Below are positions 21,716 to 30,707 of a DNA stretch of 64,000 nucleotides, in pieces. The translations under genes were made by a program, and so were the position numbers. The notes below the pieces were generated by a model. The model did not search any database. It worked only from the letters and a program-made list of their open reading frames with translations, and was not told the origin of the DNA. This DNA comes from Ruminococcus sp. (GTDB taxonomy: Bacteria > Bacillota > Clostridia > Oscillospirales > Ruminococcaceae). Location of the stretch: NCBI GenBank assembly GCA_017470905.1, contig JAFUXL010000013.1:47214-111213 (forward strand), in the 5' to 3' direction. The first letter of the stretch is position 1. The number at the start of each line of letters is the position of its first letter.

Positions 21716-23950
21716 ATGCTTACTTTAAATAAAAGATATTTGAGAAGTGTGAAAAAGAATTTTTCTTTCTATCTGCTTTCCGCACTTCTTACAGCTGTGG
21801 CGATATGCCTGTTTTTGTGCTTTCATGCCGGAGTAAACGGTGAAAAGGCGTATATTGATGAATTCAGAGATACGTCATTCGTGGAGGACGGAGAATTTAC
21901 TCTTCCTGTTTCGCTTACCGATGATGATATTTCCGATATGGAGAACGACAATGATGTTATTATTGAAAAGAACAGATTTGTCAATTATGAAGGAGAAAAA
22001 TATAATATCAGATGCTTCACAAAAACGGAAAAGGTAAATATTTATCGTGTTATTGAGGGAAATGATGCGGTAAATAATGATGAAGTCCTTCTCAGCATAA
22101 ATTTTGCAAGAGCAAATTCCATAAATATCTCTGATAAGATAACTTTATTTGACAAGGAATTTACCGTTACAGGATTTGTCGAAAGACCTGATTATCTTTT
22201 TATGCTCGAAAATCTTGCGGACAGTTATCATAATGATGCCGATTTTGGTATTTCGGTGATGTCGGACGAGGCATTTGAGTCGCTTGATGTTCCGTATTCG
22301 GAATACTACTCTGTGATATATCCCGAGAATGTCAATGTGAACGATTTCAGAAAAAATCTGTATGACGATTACGGAACGCTTACCTATACTCCGGCCGATA
22401 TAAACCGCCGTGTCACAATGCCGCCGAACCTCTGTGAACAGCTCGGAATGTATGCAAATATGATACTTCCCGTCATAATGCTGATAGTCATTATTCTGAC
22501 GGCTGTCGTGCTTAAAAGACATCTGCTGAACGATTCAAAGCAGATAGGCGTGCTTCTTGCGTTGGGTATCAAAAAATCCCAGATATTCCGTCATTATATG
22601 GTTTTCGCCCTTATACCTGCGATTTTCGGAAGTGTATTCGGAATAGTCATATCGCTGTTTGTAAAGGATTCTGTTGCATCCGTATGCTTTTTTAAGCTGG
22701 AAAGTCTCCCTGTAGAGTACAATTTCAATCTTTCCGACCTTCTTGTTTCGCTGCTGCTTCCTGCACTTCTGTACTGTGGATTTGCACTGTTCCAGACAGT
22801 AAAGATAACCCGAAAAAATGTTACCGCACTTCTCAGAAACAGGACAGACTCCGAACGAAATAACAGAAAGGCTTCGTCTTCCGTAAAAACTCCCGTAAGG
22901 CGCAAATTTATCTTCCGCACAATATTCAGGCATTTTTCCAGAACGCTTGCATTTGCGGCAGGTGTCATAATAAGCGGCATTGTGATGGTATATGCGCTCT
23001 ATGTCATAGATTCCTGCACTCATTACCGTGACCACGCTGTCGGGATAGTCGGAGATTTTGATTACGAGTATTTCCTCAGCAATTTTACCGATGATGAACT
23101 TCCAGATAATGCAAGCGGTTCGGTCGGACTTATTTTTGAAGTGGAGGGGGCTTCCGGTACACTTAATGTAATAGGCACAGAGGATAATAAATATCTTAAT
23201 TTCAAGGACGAGTACGGAAATGACGCAGACCTTGACGACGGAAAGTATTATCTGAGCAAAATGGCTTCATTGCAGTACGGTGTAGGCGAGGGAGAAAAAC
23301 TCAGCTTTTATCAGTCGGCTTCGATGAAGGAATACGAAGTAACCATAGACAGGATAATTGACAATGATGTGCAGTGCGTGCTGTATTCCTCAAAGGAAAA
23401 TATATGTGATATGTTTGATATACCGGACGGACTTTATAACGTTGTTATGAGCCGTGAAAAGATAAGCTATGATGAGGACGAGGTTTCTTCAACTGTTACA
23501 AAGACCTCTCTCAGAGACCAGATACAGAGTGTTATAGACGGTATTATCCCCACAATGACAAGCACGGTCGTTATAGGCTGTATTATTTGTATAATTGTTA
23601 TTTATCTTATGGTAAATATGCTGGTTCAGGAAAATTCGGGAATGATATCAATGCTCAAAATACTCGGCATGAAAAACAGGGAAATTAACAAAATGGTTCT
23701 CAATGTTTACTTTTATATCCTGATTATTTCCTCTGTTCTCGGACTTTATCTGGGATATTTGTTCTCTGATTTCTATTTCAAGGCAAATGTTGAAAGTTTC
23801 CAGTGCTATATAAGCGCGTGGATTTCTCCTGTCAGTATTGTTATTTATTTTGGCTGTATTCTTGTAAGCTACTTTATTTCCATGCTTCTGCTCAGAAGAA
23901 AGGTAGACAAGGTTGATACAGGCGAAAGCCTGAAATATAATCAGGACTGA
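21716..23950 (+). CDS. FtsX-type ABC permease (exporter 1)
   Basis: The 744-residue membrane protein has an N-terminal helix (~19-39) and a ~200-residue external domain. A first FtsX block of three helices (~250-360) is followed by a linker, another helix (~405), a second external domain and a final three-helix FtsX block (~615-735). This double-FtsX layout is that of MacB/LolC-like or AttF-like exporters in Firmicutes. It pairs with the upstream ATPase. The operon's second FtsX permease (34569-36911) shows no obvious close similarity by eye. Confidence 0.85.
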   Translation: MLTLNKRYLRSVKKNFSFYLLSALLTAVAICLFLCFHAGVNGEKAYIDEFRDTSFVEDGEFTLPVSLTDDDISDMENDNDVIIEKNRFVNYEGEKYNIRCFTKTEKVNIYRVIEGNDAVNNDEVLLSINFARANSINISDKITLFDKEFTVTGFVERPDYLFMLENLADSYHNDADFGISVMSDEAFESLDVPYSEYYSVIYPENVNVNDFRKNLYDDYGTLTYTPADINRRVTMPPNLCEQLGMYANMILPVIMLIVIILTAVVLKRHLLNDSKQIGVLLALGIKKSQIFRHYMVFALIPAIFGSVFGIVISLFVKDSVASVCFFKLESLPVEYNFNLSDLLVSLLLPALLYCGFALFQTVKITRKNVTALLRNRTDSERNNRKASSSVKTPVRRKFIFRTIFRHFSRTLAFAAGVIISGIVMVYALYVIDSCTHYRDHAVGIVGDFDYEYFLSNFTDDELPDNASGSVGLIFEVEGASGTLNVIGTEDNKYLNFKDEYGNDADLDDGKYYLSKMASLQYGVGEGEKLSFYQSASMKEYEVTIDRIIDNDVQCVLYSSKENICDMFDIPDGLYNVVMSREKISYDEDEVSSTVTKTSLRDQIQSVIDGIIPTMTSTVVIGCIICIIVIYLMVNMLVQENSGMISMLKILGMKNREINKMVLNVYFYILIISSVLGLYLGYLFSDFYFKANVESFQCYISAWISPVSIVIYFGCILVSYFISMLLLRRKVDKVDTGESLKYNQD

Positions 23951-24017
23951 TATAAACGCCCTTACCTAAGCTTGTGTGAAGGGCATTTATGCGGACGCTG
24001 CTAAAGGAGGCGGAATA

Positions 24018-25241
24018 ATGACTTATACTGACAAGATTTATGAGGTCGGCGAACGTCCTCCGCTTGGAATAATTCCACGGAAGATGTATGCATGGACAAT
24101 AAGGAACGAAAGACTTGGTTCGCCTGAAACAGCATTCAGGGTGGAGCTTGTTGATGTACCGGAAATACGTGATGACGAAATGCTTGTATATAATATGAGT
24201 GCAGGTATCAATTACAACGGTATATGGGCAGCCAGGGGGATTCCAAAAAACGTTGTTGACAGCAACGGAGATTATTTTGACGAAAAGCAGGATTTTCATA
24301 TTTGCGGTTCGGAGTCCTCGGGTATCGTGTATGCCGTCGGGAAAAATGTCAGGAATTATAAAGTCGGAGATGCGATATGTGCCGGCGGTTCAAAATACTC
24401 TCCCGATGACAGTGATGTTATTGCAGGAATGGACCCGTGTTTCAGTCCTTCGTATCATATATGGGGATATGAAGGAAATTACGGCGCATTTGCACAGTTT
24501 TCAAGGGTTCAGGAATGTCAGTGTGTAAGAATAGCCGATAATCTTAACTATGATGAAGCAGCAGCGGCATATGCCACAGGAGTTACTGCGTACCGTATGC
24601 TCACTCGCTGGGAGGGCAATACCCTGAAAAAGGGCGATGTTGTACTTATATGGGGAGGCGCAGGCGGTCTGGGGCTGTCCGCCGTACAGATAACGGCGGC
24701 AATGGGCGGAATACCTGTTGCAGTAGTCTCATCCGATTCAAAAGGCGAGCTTTGTAAAAAAATGGGGGCGGCAGGATATATAAACCGAACCAAATTCAGT
24801 CACTGGGGAAATATAAACGGTCTTTCGGCAAGAGAATATCGCAGCTGGATGGCTCAGGCTGCCAAATTCAGAAGAACCATATGGAATATCGTAGGTGAAA
24901 AAAAATCTCCTGCAATAGTGCTGGAGCATCCCGGAAGAGATACGCTTCCTACCTCCCTGTTTGTATGTGATAACGGTGGAATGGTAGTACTCTGCGGTGC
25001 TACCTCCTCATACAATGCCGATATAGACCTGCGCTTCCTCTGGCTGAACCAGAGGAGAATACAGGGTTCGCACGCAGGTACGCAGAAAGATGCGGAGGAA
25101 TACATAGAACTTATAGAAAAGCATGATATTCATCCGTATATCGGCAAAATATATAACTGGTCAGAACTGCCGAAGGCACATATGGAGCTTGAAAATAATA
25201 TTTATAACGGAAAGTTAGTTATCAGAATAGGAGCAGAATAA
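24018..25241 (+). CDS. crotonyl-CoA carboxylase/reductase family enzyme
   Basis: The 407-residue medium-chain reductase closely follows the CCR family along its length: INYNGIWAA, ICGSESSGIV, DPCFSPSYHIWGYEGNYG, VLIWGGAGGLGLSAVQ (NADPH loop), GYINR, FRRTIWNIVGEKKSP, VLEHPGRDTLP and QGSHAGTQ. Residues known to hold CO2 in characterised CCRs appear conserved: Asn in NYN, Glu in WGYE, His in GSH. CCRs reductively carboxylate an enoyl-CoA to an alkylmalonyl-CoA, a branched polyketide extender. The gene lies directly before the KS-AT-MT-ACP gene, so it probably supplies that AT. ATG 24018 has AAAGGAGG seven bases upstream. A plain trans-acting enoyl reductase is the alternative. Confidence 0.85.
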   Translation: MTYTDKIYEVGERPPLGIIPRKMYAWTIRNERLGSPETAFRVELVDVPEIRDDEMLVYNMSAGINYNGIWAARGIPKNVVDSNGDYFDEKQDFHICGSESSGIVYAVGKNVRNYKVGDAICAGGSKYSPDDSDVIAGMDPCFSPSYHIWGYEGNYGAFAQFSRVQECQCVRIADNLNYDEAAAAYATGVTAYRMLTRWEGNTLKKGDVVLIWGGAGGLGLSAVQITAAMGGIPVAVVSSDSKGELCKKMGAAGYINRTKFSHWGNINGLSAREYRSWMAQAAKFRRTIWNIVGEKKSPAIVLEHPGRDTLPTSLFVCDNGGMVVLCGATSSYNADIDLRFLWLNQRRIQGSHAGTQKDAEEYIELIEKHDIHPYIGKIYNWSELPKAHMELENNIYNGKLVIRIGAE

Positions 25242-25247
25242 TAATTT

Positions 25248-28200
25248 ATGCATAATGATTACGATATAAAAGATACCGATGTTGCTGTTATAGGTTATGC
25301 GTGCCGTTTCCCAGAGAGCAGCTCTCCCGACAGGTTCTGGCAAAATCTTAAAGCCGGAAGAGACTGTATAACAAGGACTGAAAGCAAAGACCGAAGAAAA
25401 ACATATGCTTTCGGTGTTGCAGATGATATTTATGGGTTTGAGCCTGAGAGGTTCGGTATCAGTGAGATGTCAGCAAAGCTCATGGATCCCAATCAGAGGC
25501 TCATGTTCAAGCTTTGCGCCGAGGCTCTGGAAACAGGCGGCTATTCGGAACGCAGAAAGAATGTCCGTATAGGTCTTTTCTGCTCGCTGTATGAGTTTAT
25601 CTATGTATGGAAGGGGTATCTCGAAATCTCCGATGATAACGCAGAAGAGCAGACTTTAAGAAGAACATTTCTTGATGGCTCGGCAGCTTCGAGAATAGCT
25701 TATCATATGAACCTTACAGGACCTTGTATACCGATAAAGGCTTCCTGTGCAAGCTCGCTCTATGCGGTGCATGAGGCAGTAAATGCGCTTATCAACAACG
25801 AATGTGATATTGCCGTTGCAGGAGGAGTAAATCTGCTTGAAAACCAGGAATATTATGTCAATGCCGAGAATACACTTTCCCTTAGCGGATATACAAGACC
25901 TTTCAGCAAGGATGCAGACGGATTTGTTCCGGGCTGCGGAGGGGGAGCGGTTTTGCTGAAGCCCTTGTCTGACAGCGTTGATGATAATGATTATATTCAT
26001 GCGGTTATAAAGGGTTCTGCAATAAATAATGACGGCACGGAAAAAGCAAGCTATGCCGCTCCGTGTGTAAAAGGCGAAAGCAGAGCAATATCAGATGCTC
26101 TTTATCTTGCGGAAACAGAACCTGATGATATTGACTATATCGAAGCGCACGGCACAGGTACGCAGCTTGGCGATGCAATTGAAATAGCTGCTCTGAACAA
26201 GATATTCGGTCAGAGAAAGCATACTCCTCTGTATATCGGTTCAGTCAAATCAAATATAGGTCATCTGAATTATGCGGCAGGAATTGCAGGGTTTATAAAA
26301 ACTGTTATGATGCTTGAACATAATACAATCGTTCCCTCCCTCTACAGCGATAATGTCAATCCTGAGCTTAATCTTGACTCATACGGTTATAAACTGGCAG
26401 ATGAATGTATAAAGCCTGAAAGACCTCTGAATTATGCCGGAGTAAGTGCCTTTGGAGTTGGCGGAAACAATTGCCATATAGTTCTTTCGTCCTATCCCAC
26501 GGCACTTTGCGGTACAAAAGACGAAAAAACAGGATATGAAATAGTTATTTCGTCTGCCCACAGGGAAAATATCCGTAAAGATTGCATGGAGCTTGCGAAA
26601 TATCTCGAAAACCACAGGAGTGTACCGCTCAGGGACGTTGCCTATACCATTTCCGCAAGAGGTGCGATGAAAAAATATCGTGCGGCATTCGGAGCCAAAA
26701 GTATTGACAGCTTTATAAAAATGCTTAATCAGCCGTTTATTACGGCTGATTCCGGGAAATTGCCGTCTGCACGGAAAAGTGTATGGCTTTTTCCGGGGAG
26801 CAATGTATTCAGTGCAGAGGATGTTTGTTCGATATATAATATCAATGCGGAAATCAGGGAGCTTTTTGATGACACATTAAATACCGTCAGGAATGTGTGC
26901 GGCTGTGATTTGACAGGGAAGATAGCAGACAGAGAAGCTGTGTATGACCCTCTTGAAGCCTCAATGCTGACATTATCTGTACAGTGTGTTATCGGGGAGC
27001 TTCTGAAAAAGAACGGTGTCGGCTGCGATGCAGTGCTTGGCTACAGCGCAGGCGAGTACACAGCGGCATATTTTTCCGGTGTAATATCAAAGACCGAGCT
27101 TATACGTCTTTATTATCTGAGAAACCGGCTTCTTGAAAGACTGCCCGAGGGAAAAATGGCGAGTATCTTAGGCAAACCAGAAGAATTTGAACTGCCGGAA
27201 GGGGTCTATATCTCTGCAAGAAACACTCCCAGCCGCTTCATGATAACAGGTCTTGCGGAGGATATTGACCGATATATCGCCGAACTTGACGAAAAGCAGG
27301 TATTTTATTCGCTCCTTCCGCTGAACCGTGCAGGACATTGCAGGATAGTTGACGGGATATTAACGGATTTCAGAGCAATTCTTGAAACGACAGAGTTCAG
27401 AAAGCCTGTTGTCGCATACATATCTTCCGCATATGGCAGGATAGTCAGTGATGAACTTATGTCTCCTGATTACTGGATAAATCAGTTAAGGAGCGAAGTA
27501 AATTACTGCAAGGCGGCGGAAGAACTTGACAAGATAGGAAATATGGTTTCCTTAGAGATTGGAATTGGCGGACAGCTTTCGTATTTTGCTAAAAAATCCG
27601 TAAAAAAACGTTCTGGCAAGCTGTTCCTTAGCATGATAAGCGAAGACATCACAAATAAGGGGGAAGCCCTGATAACAGGTCTTGCAGCACTTACCGCATA
27701 CGGCTTGAAACAGCCCTCATTGCATGACGGCAGAATTATATATCTTCCTCCTTCGTCATTCAAAGAAAAGATATATAATGAGTATGCAGAACAGAAAAAA
27801 GCTGCACAGACTGAATGGAAAAAGCATCTTGTGCTTGACGGCTGTTCGGATAAAATGGGCGAGCTTTTGTCATTCCTGCGCAGCAGGGGCATTGCGGAGA
27901 TACTGCAATATGTGCCCTGTGATACAGGCTGGGGCAGTACCGAAGAACTTTACAGCGCATTCTCTGAAATTGAAACTGAAATGCTGAAAAATTCGGGTAT
28001 AAAGTGTATAAAAGAAAACCGCAGGCTTGAAAAGGCTCTTGATATGCTCTGTTTTGCGGCATCTGCCGAGTATTTCCGCAGATACGGAGTATTTTCCGTA
28101 GCAGGTGAAAGCTGTACATGGCAGGAACTTAAACAGAGGCTGAATGTTATTGATGAGTACTGTCCCTTTGTCATGCTCATGCTTTCGTACCTCAGCGGCG

Positions 28201-29519
28201 GGGGATATATATGCTTTGAGACGGTAAGTCATGCACAGGACCTTGATAATGCCGATGAGATACGTTGTATTAAAAGCATTGCAGATTGCAGAGGTCTTAC
28301 GGATACTCTTTCGGCAGCGACAGAGAGTGACAGAAATTATGCTCCGTTCTTTGAATTTTATGCAGATGCGGCGGTACACTATCCCGAAGTGCTTGAGGGT
28401 AAAACAGCAGGAAAAGAGCTGCTCTATCCCAACGGTTCATATAATAAGCTGTTTGATGTTTACGGGAAGATACCGGAAATGAACAAGGTAAGGCTTTATT
28501 CATCTGTTTTTGCCAAAATTCTGGAAAAGCTTGCTTCCGAAAGCAAAAGACCGCTGAAAATACTGGAAATAGGAGCAGGAACGGGGCTTGTGACATGGAA
28601 TGCAGCAAAGGTTATTGAAAAATACGGCGGTGATTACTGGTTCACCGATATAGGAGTTTCATTCATTGAAAAGGCTAAGGCTGCCGCAAAGGAATACGGA
28701 TATGAATTTATGGAGTTCTGTAAGGCGGACATTACCGAGGATTTGCGTGAACAGGGTATTCCCGATAATTATTTTGATATTATAATTTCCTGCAATGTTA
28801 TTCAGGCTACAGGAAATATGAGAAAATCTCTCGGCAACTGCTTCAGGACACTTAAAAAAGACGGCTTCTGCGTGCTTTTACAGACTGTTGACGGTCATCA
28901 TATAAGTGAAATGCTGTACGGACTTACTCCTGAGTGGTGGAATTACTATCATGACCCGCTAAGAAAATACAGTCCCATAATAAGCAGAGAGAATTTCCGC
29001 AGGATACTTGAGGAGAACGATTTCCGAAATATTCGTTTCTTCGAAGGAAACCAGGAGCTTCTTACCGATACCGCACTTATATTTGCACAGAAGAAAAATG
29101 ATAATATACAGGAATATCCGGACGATATAATTAAAATAGACGGATATGAAAACAGATATGTTTCCGAATATATCAACAAGAACGGCACAGACTGCGAGAC
29201 GGTTATGCCGGAGGGCTGGAAAAAACGTTATCCGTCGGAGCAGAAATCGGATGACGAAAATGCAGAATGCCGCAGCGTAACAGAAAAACGAATTTGCAGT
29301 ATAATAGAGCATATAACAGGAATAAGAATTGACAGCATCAATTCTTCAATTTATTCATATGATATTGATTCGCTCTGCGGACTTATGATATGCTCGCAGA
29401 TAAAAAACGAATTTAATATAGAATACTCAATAAAGGATTTGCTTGGCTGTACAACAGTAAAGGGAATAGCCGATACCGTTGACGGTCGGCTCAGAGAAAA
29501 AATTTTTTCGGCAGAATAA
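25248..29519 (+). CDS. polyketide synthase module KS-AT-cMT-ACP
   Basis: The 1423-residue type I module has a ketosynthase (1-~425) with triad Cys167 (KASCASSLY), His301 (EAHGTGT) and His339 (NIGHLNYAAG). The acyltransferase (~510-800) has Ser600 in GYSAGE and His697 in RAGH; the usual GQG is GSN. The C-methyltransferase (~870-1290) has the SAM motif LEIGAGTG near 1105. The acyl carrier (~1345-1415) has the phosphopantetheine Ser near 1374 (YDIDSL). No ketoreductase, dehydratase or thioesterase is present. The order resembles the PKS part of yersiniabactin HMWP1 minus KR. It would extend the aminoacyl chain by one malonyl or alkylmalonyl unit and C-methylate it, leaving a beta-keto function. 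The start has AGGAG at 14 bp, a long spacing. Confidence 0.9.
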   Translation: MHNDYDIKDTDVAVIGYACRFPESSSPDRFWQNLKAGRDCITRTESKDRRKTYAFGVADDIYGFEPERFGISEMSAKLMDPNQRLMFKLCAEALETGGYSERRKNVRIGLFCSLYEFIYVWKGYLEISDDNAEEQTLRRTFLDGSAASRIAYHMNLTGPCIPIKASCASSLYAVHEAVNALINNECDIAVAGGVNLLENQEYYVNAENTLSLSGYTRPFSKDADGFVPGCGGGAVLLKPLSDSVDDNDYIHAVIKGSAINNDGTEKASYAAPCVKGESRAISDALYLAETEPDDIDYIEAHGTGTQLGDAIEIAALNKIFGQRKHTPLYIGSVKSNIGHLNYAAGIAGFIKTVMMLEHNTIVPSLYSDNVNPELNLDSYGYKLADECIKPERPLNYAGVSAFGVGGNNCHIVLSSYPTALCGTKDEKTGYEIVISSAHRENIRKDCMELAKYLENHRSVPLRDVAYTISARGAMKKYRAAFGAKSIDSFIKMLNQPFITADSGKLPSARKSVWLFPGSNVFSAEDVCSIYNINAEIRELFDDTLNTVRNVCGCDLTGKIADREAVYDPLEASMLTLSVQCVIGELLKKNGVGCDAVLGYSAGEYTAAYFSGVISKTELIRLYYLRNRLLERLPEGKMASILGKPEEFELPEGVYISARNTPSRFMITGLAEDIDRYIAELDEKQVFYSLLPLNRAGHCRIVDGILTDFRAILETTEFRKPVVAYISSAYGRIVSDELMSPDYWINQLRSEVNYCKAAEELDKIGNMVSLEIGIGGQLSYFAKKSVKKRSGKLFLSMISEDITNKGEALITGLAALTAYGLKQPSLHDGRIIYLPPSSFKEKIYNEYAEQKKAAQTEWKKHLVLDGCSDKMGELLSFLRSRGIAEILQYVPCDTGWGSTEELYSAFSEIETEMLKNSGIKCIKENRRLEKALDMLCFAASAEYFRRYGVFSVAGESCTWQELKQRLNVIDEYCPFVMLMLSYLSGGGYICFETVSHAQDLDNADEIRCIKSIADCRGLTDTLSAATESDRNYAPFFEFYADAAVHYPEVLEGKTAGKELLYPNGSYNKLFDVYGKIPEMNKVRLYSSVFAKILEKLASESKRPLKILEIGAGTGLVTWNAAKVIEKYGGDYWFTDIGVSFIEKAKAAAKEYGYEFMEFCKADITEDLREQGIPDNYFDIIISCNVIQATGNMRKSLGNCFRTLKKDGFCVLLQTVDGHHISEMLYGLTPEWWNYYHDPLRKYSPIISRENFRRILEENDFRNIRFFEGNQELLTDTALIFAQKKNDNIQEYPDDIIKIDGYENRYVSEYINKNGTDCETVMPEGWKKRYPSEQKSDDENAECRSVTEKRICSIIEHITGIRIDSINSSIYSYDIDSLCGLMICSQIKNEFNIEYSIKDLLGCTTVKGIADTVDGRLREKIFSAE

Positions 29520-29533
29520 TGAGGAGGAAGAAA

Positions 29534-29776
29534 ATGAAGGTTGATATTGAACGTGTTATTGAAATAATCCGTGAGGAGCTTTGTGTTGGTGATGATGTGG
29601 AAATAACCGGTGAGACCATGCTCCGTCAGGAGCTTGAAATGGACTCGCTTGATACGATAAGTCTTATTTCGGCTCTGGAAAACGAATACGACATATCGGA
29701 AGAAATGAACTATTCAAACCTCGTCACTGTAAACGATGTCATAAAAACTATAAAAGAATATGCCGAGAGAAACTGA
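29534..29776 (+). CDS. freestanding acyl carrier protein
   Basis: The 80-residue acidic protein has the carrier fold and the 4'-phosphopantetheine attachment Ser38 in LEMDSLDTISL. ATG 29534 is preceded by GAGGAGGAAG; an earlier ATG at 29519 overlaps the PKS stop and is less likely. It could carry the alkylmalonyl extender, an intermediate being modified in trans, or the aryl starter, although the NRPS already has an N-terminal carrier. Its stop overlaps the next gene. Confidence 0.9.
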   Translation: MKVDIERVIEIIREELCVGDDVEITGETMLRQELEMDSLDTISLISALENEYDISEEMNYSNLVTVNDVIKTIKEYAERN

Positions 29777-30689
29777 ATTAAATACATCTGCCGTGCATGA
29801 TGATTTCATTTATGAGGCTGACACTGAAAACAACGGAATAAGGATAGTTAAGTATGTCGGAAACAGCAGGCACGTTGAGATACCTCGGGAAATAGACGGA
29901 AAAAAGACAGTTTCCCTCGGAGCATATGTATTTGCAGAAACCGAAGATGCAGGAGCAGGAAGATTTAAGGCGGTTGTTGCAGGAAACGGACAGAGTACGC
30001 CGTATGAAATAATACTGCCTTATACGCTGAAATACATAAGCTACTGTGCATTTTACGGCTGTGAAAATATTACTGAAATCAATATTCCCGAAACAGTTAC
30101 CGAAATAGGAAGCTCGGCATTTGCGTTTTGCAGGAATCTGCGGCGCATAAAATTGCCCGCAGGTGTGGACGATGTCAGCAGGAGTACGTTCAGAAACTGT
30201 ACAGGACTTAAAGAGGCTGTCATTTCAGGCAATGTAAGGACTATCGGCTTTATAGCATTCGAGAACTGCGTATCGCTTGAAAGGATAATATTGCCCGACA
30301 GCGTCCGTACCATCGAAATGAGGGCATTCTGCGGCTGTAAGTCGCTGAGACATGTAAAGCTGCCCGACTGCGGTATAACGTTCGGAAACGGAGTTTTTGC
30401 CGAAAGCGGTCTGATTGATATGAATATACCCGAAACCGGGTATATTCCGCAGGCAATGTTCCATAAATGTAAGGAGCTTGAACAGGTAACTGTAGCAAGA
30501 GGTCTTTCGGAAATAGGGGAGGACGCTTTTTCGGGCTGTGAAGCTCTTGAATCGGTTCTTTTTCCGCAGGGCGTTAAAAAAATAGGCAGCAGAGCATTCT
30601 GCGGCTGCGAAGCACTTGAAAGATTATCTCCGATAGATACTGATGCGGTCTACGGAGATGATGTCTGGAAGGATACTCAGTTTTATTGA
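29760..30689 (+). CDS. BspA-type leucine-rich-repeat protein inside the biosynthetic operon
   Basis: The 309-residue protein has a short N-terminal strand region, then about seven to eight LRR_5 repeats of ~23 residues. Each has a CxxLxxIxIPxxVxxIgxxAFxxC pattern (for example EINIPETVTEIGSSAFAFC). These repeats are usual on secreted proteins, yet this one has no signal peptide or anchor and starts inside the ACP gene. It probably acts in the cytosol as a scaffold or partner for the assembly line or its carrier proteins. ATG 29760 lacks a strong ribosome site and may rely on translational coupling to the ACP gene. No function can be assigned. Confidence 0.8.
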   Translation: MPRETELNTSAVHDDFIYEADTENNGIRIVKYVGNSRHVEIPREIDGKKTVSLGAYVFAETEDAGAGRFKAVVAGNGQSTPYEIILPYTLKYISYCAFYGCENITEINIPETVTEIGSSAFAFCRNLRRIKLPAGVDDVSRSTFRNCTGLKEAVISGNVRTIGFIAFENCVSLERIILPDSVRTIEMRAFCGCKSLRHVKLPDCGITFGNGVFAESGLIDMNIPETGYIPQAMFHKCKELEQVTVARGLSEIGEDAFSGCEALESVLFPQGVKKIGSRAFCGCEALERLSPIDTDAVYGDDVWKDTQFY

Positions 30690-30707
30690 TTTTGAAAGGA
30701 CAAGGAC

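Noticed and set aside
23951-24017. GCCCTT...AAGGGC hairpin between the first exporter and the CCR gene
   Set aside because: Long loop and no T-run; the operon most likely reads through.
28500-29300. Possible ketoreductase region in the PKS module
   Set aside because: The only nucleotide-binding motif here is the SAM motif LEIGAGTG of the methyltransferase; no KR active-site residues or space for a KR domain.
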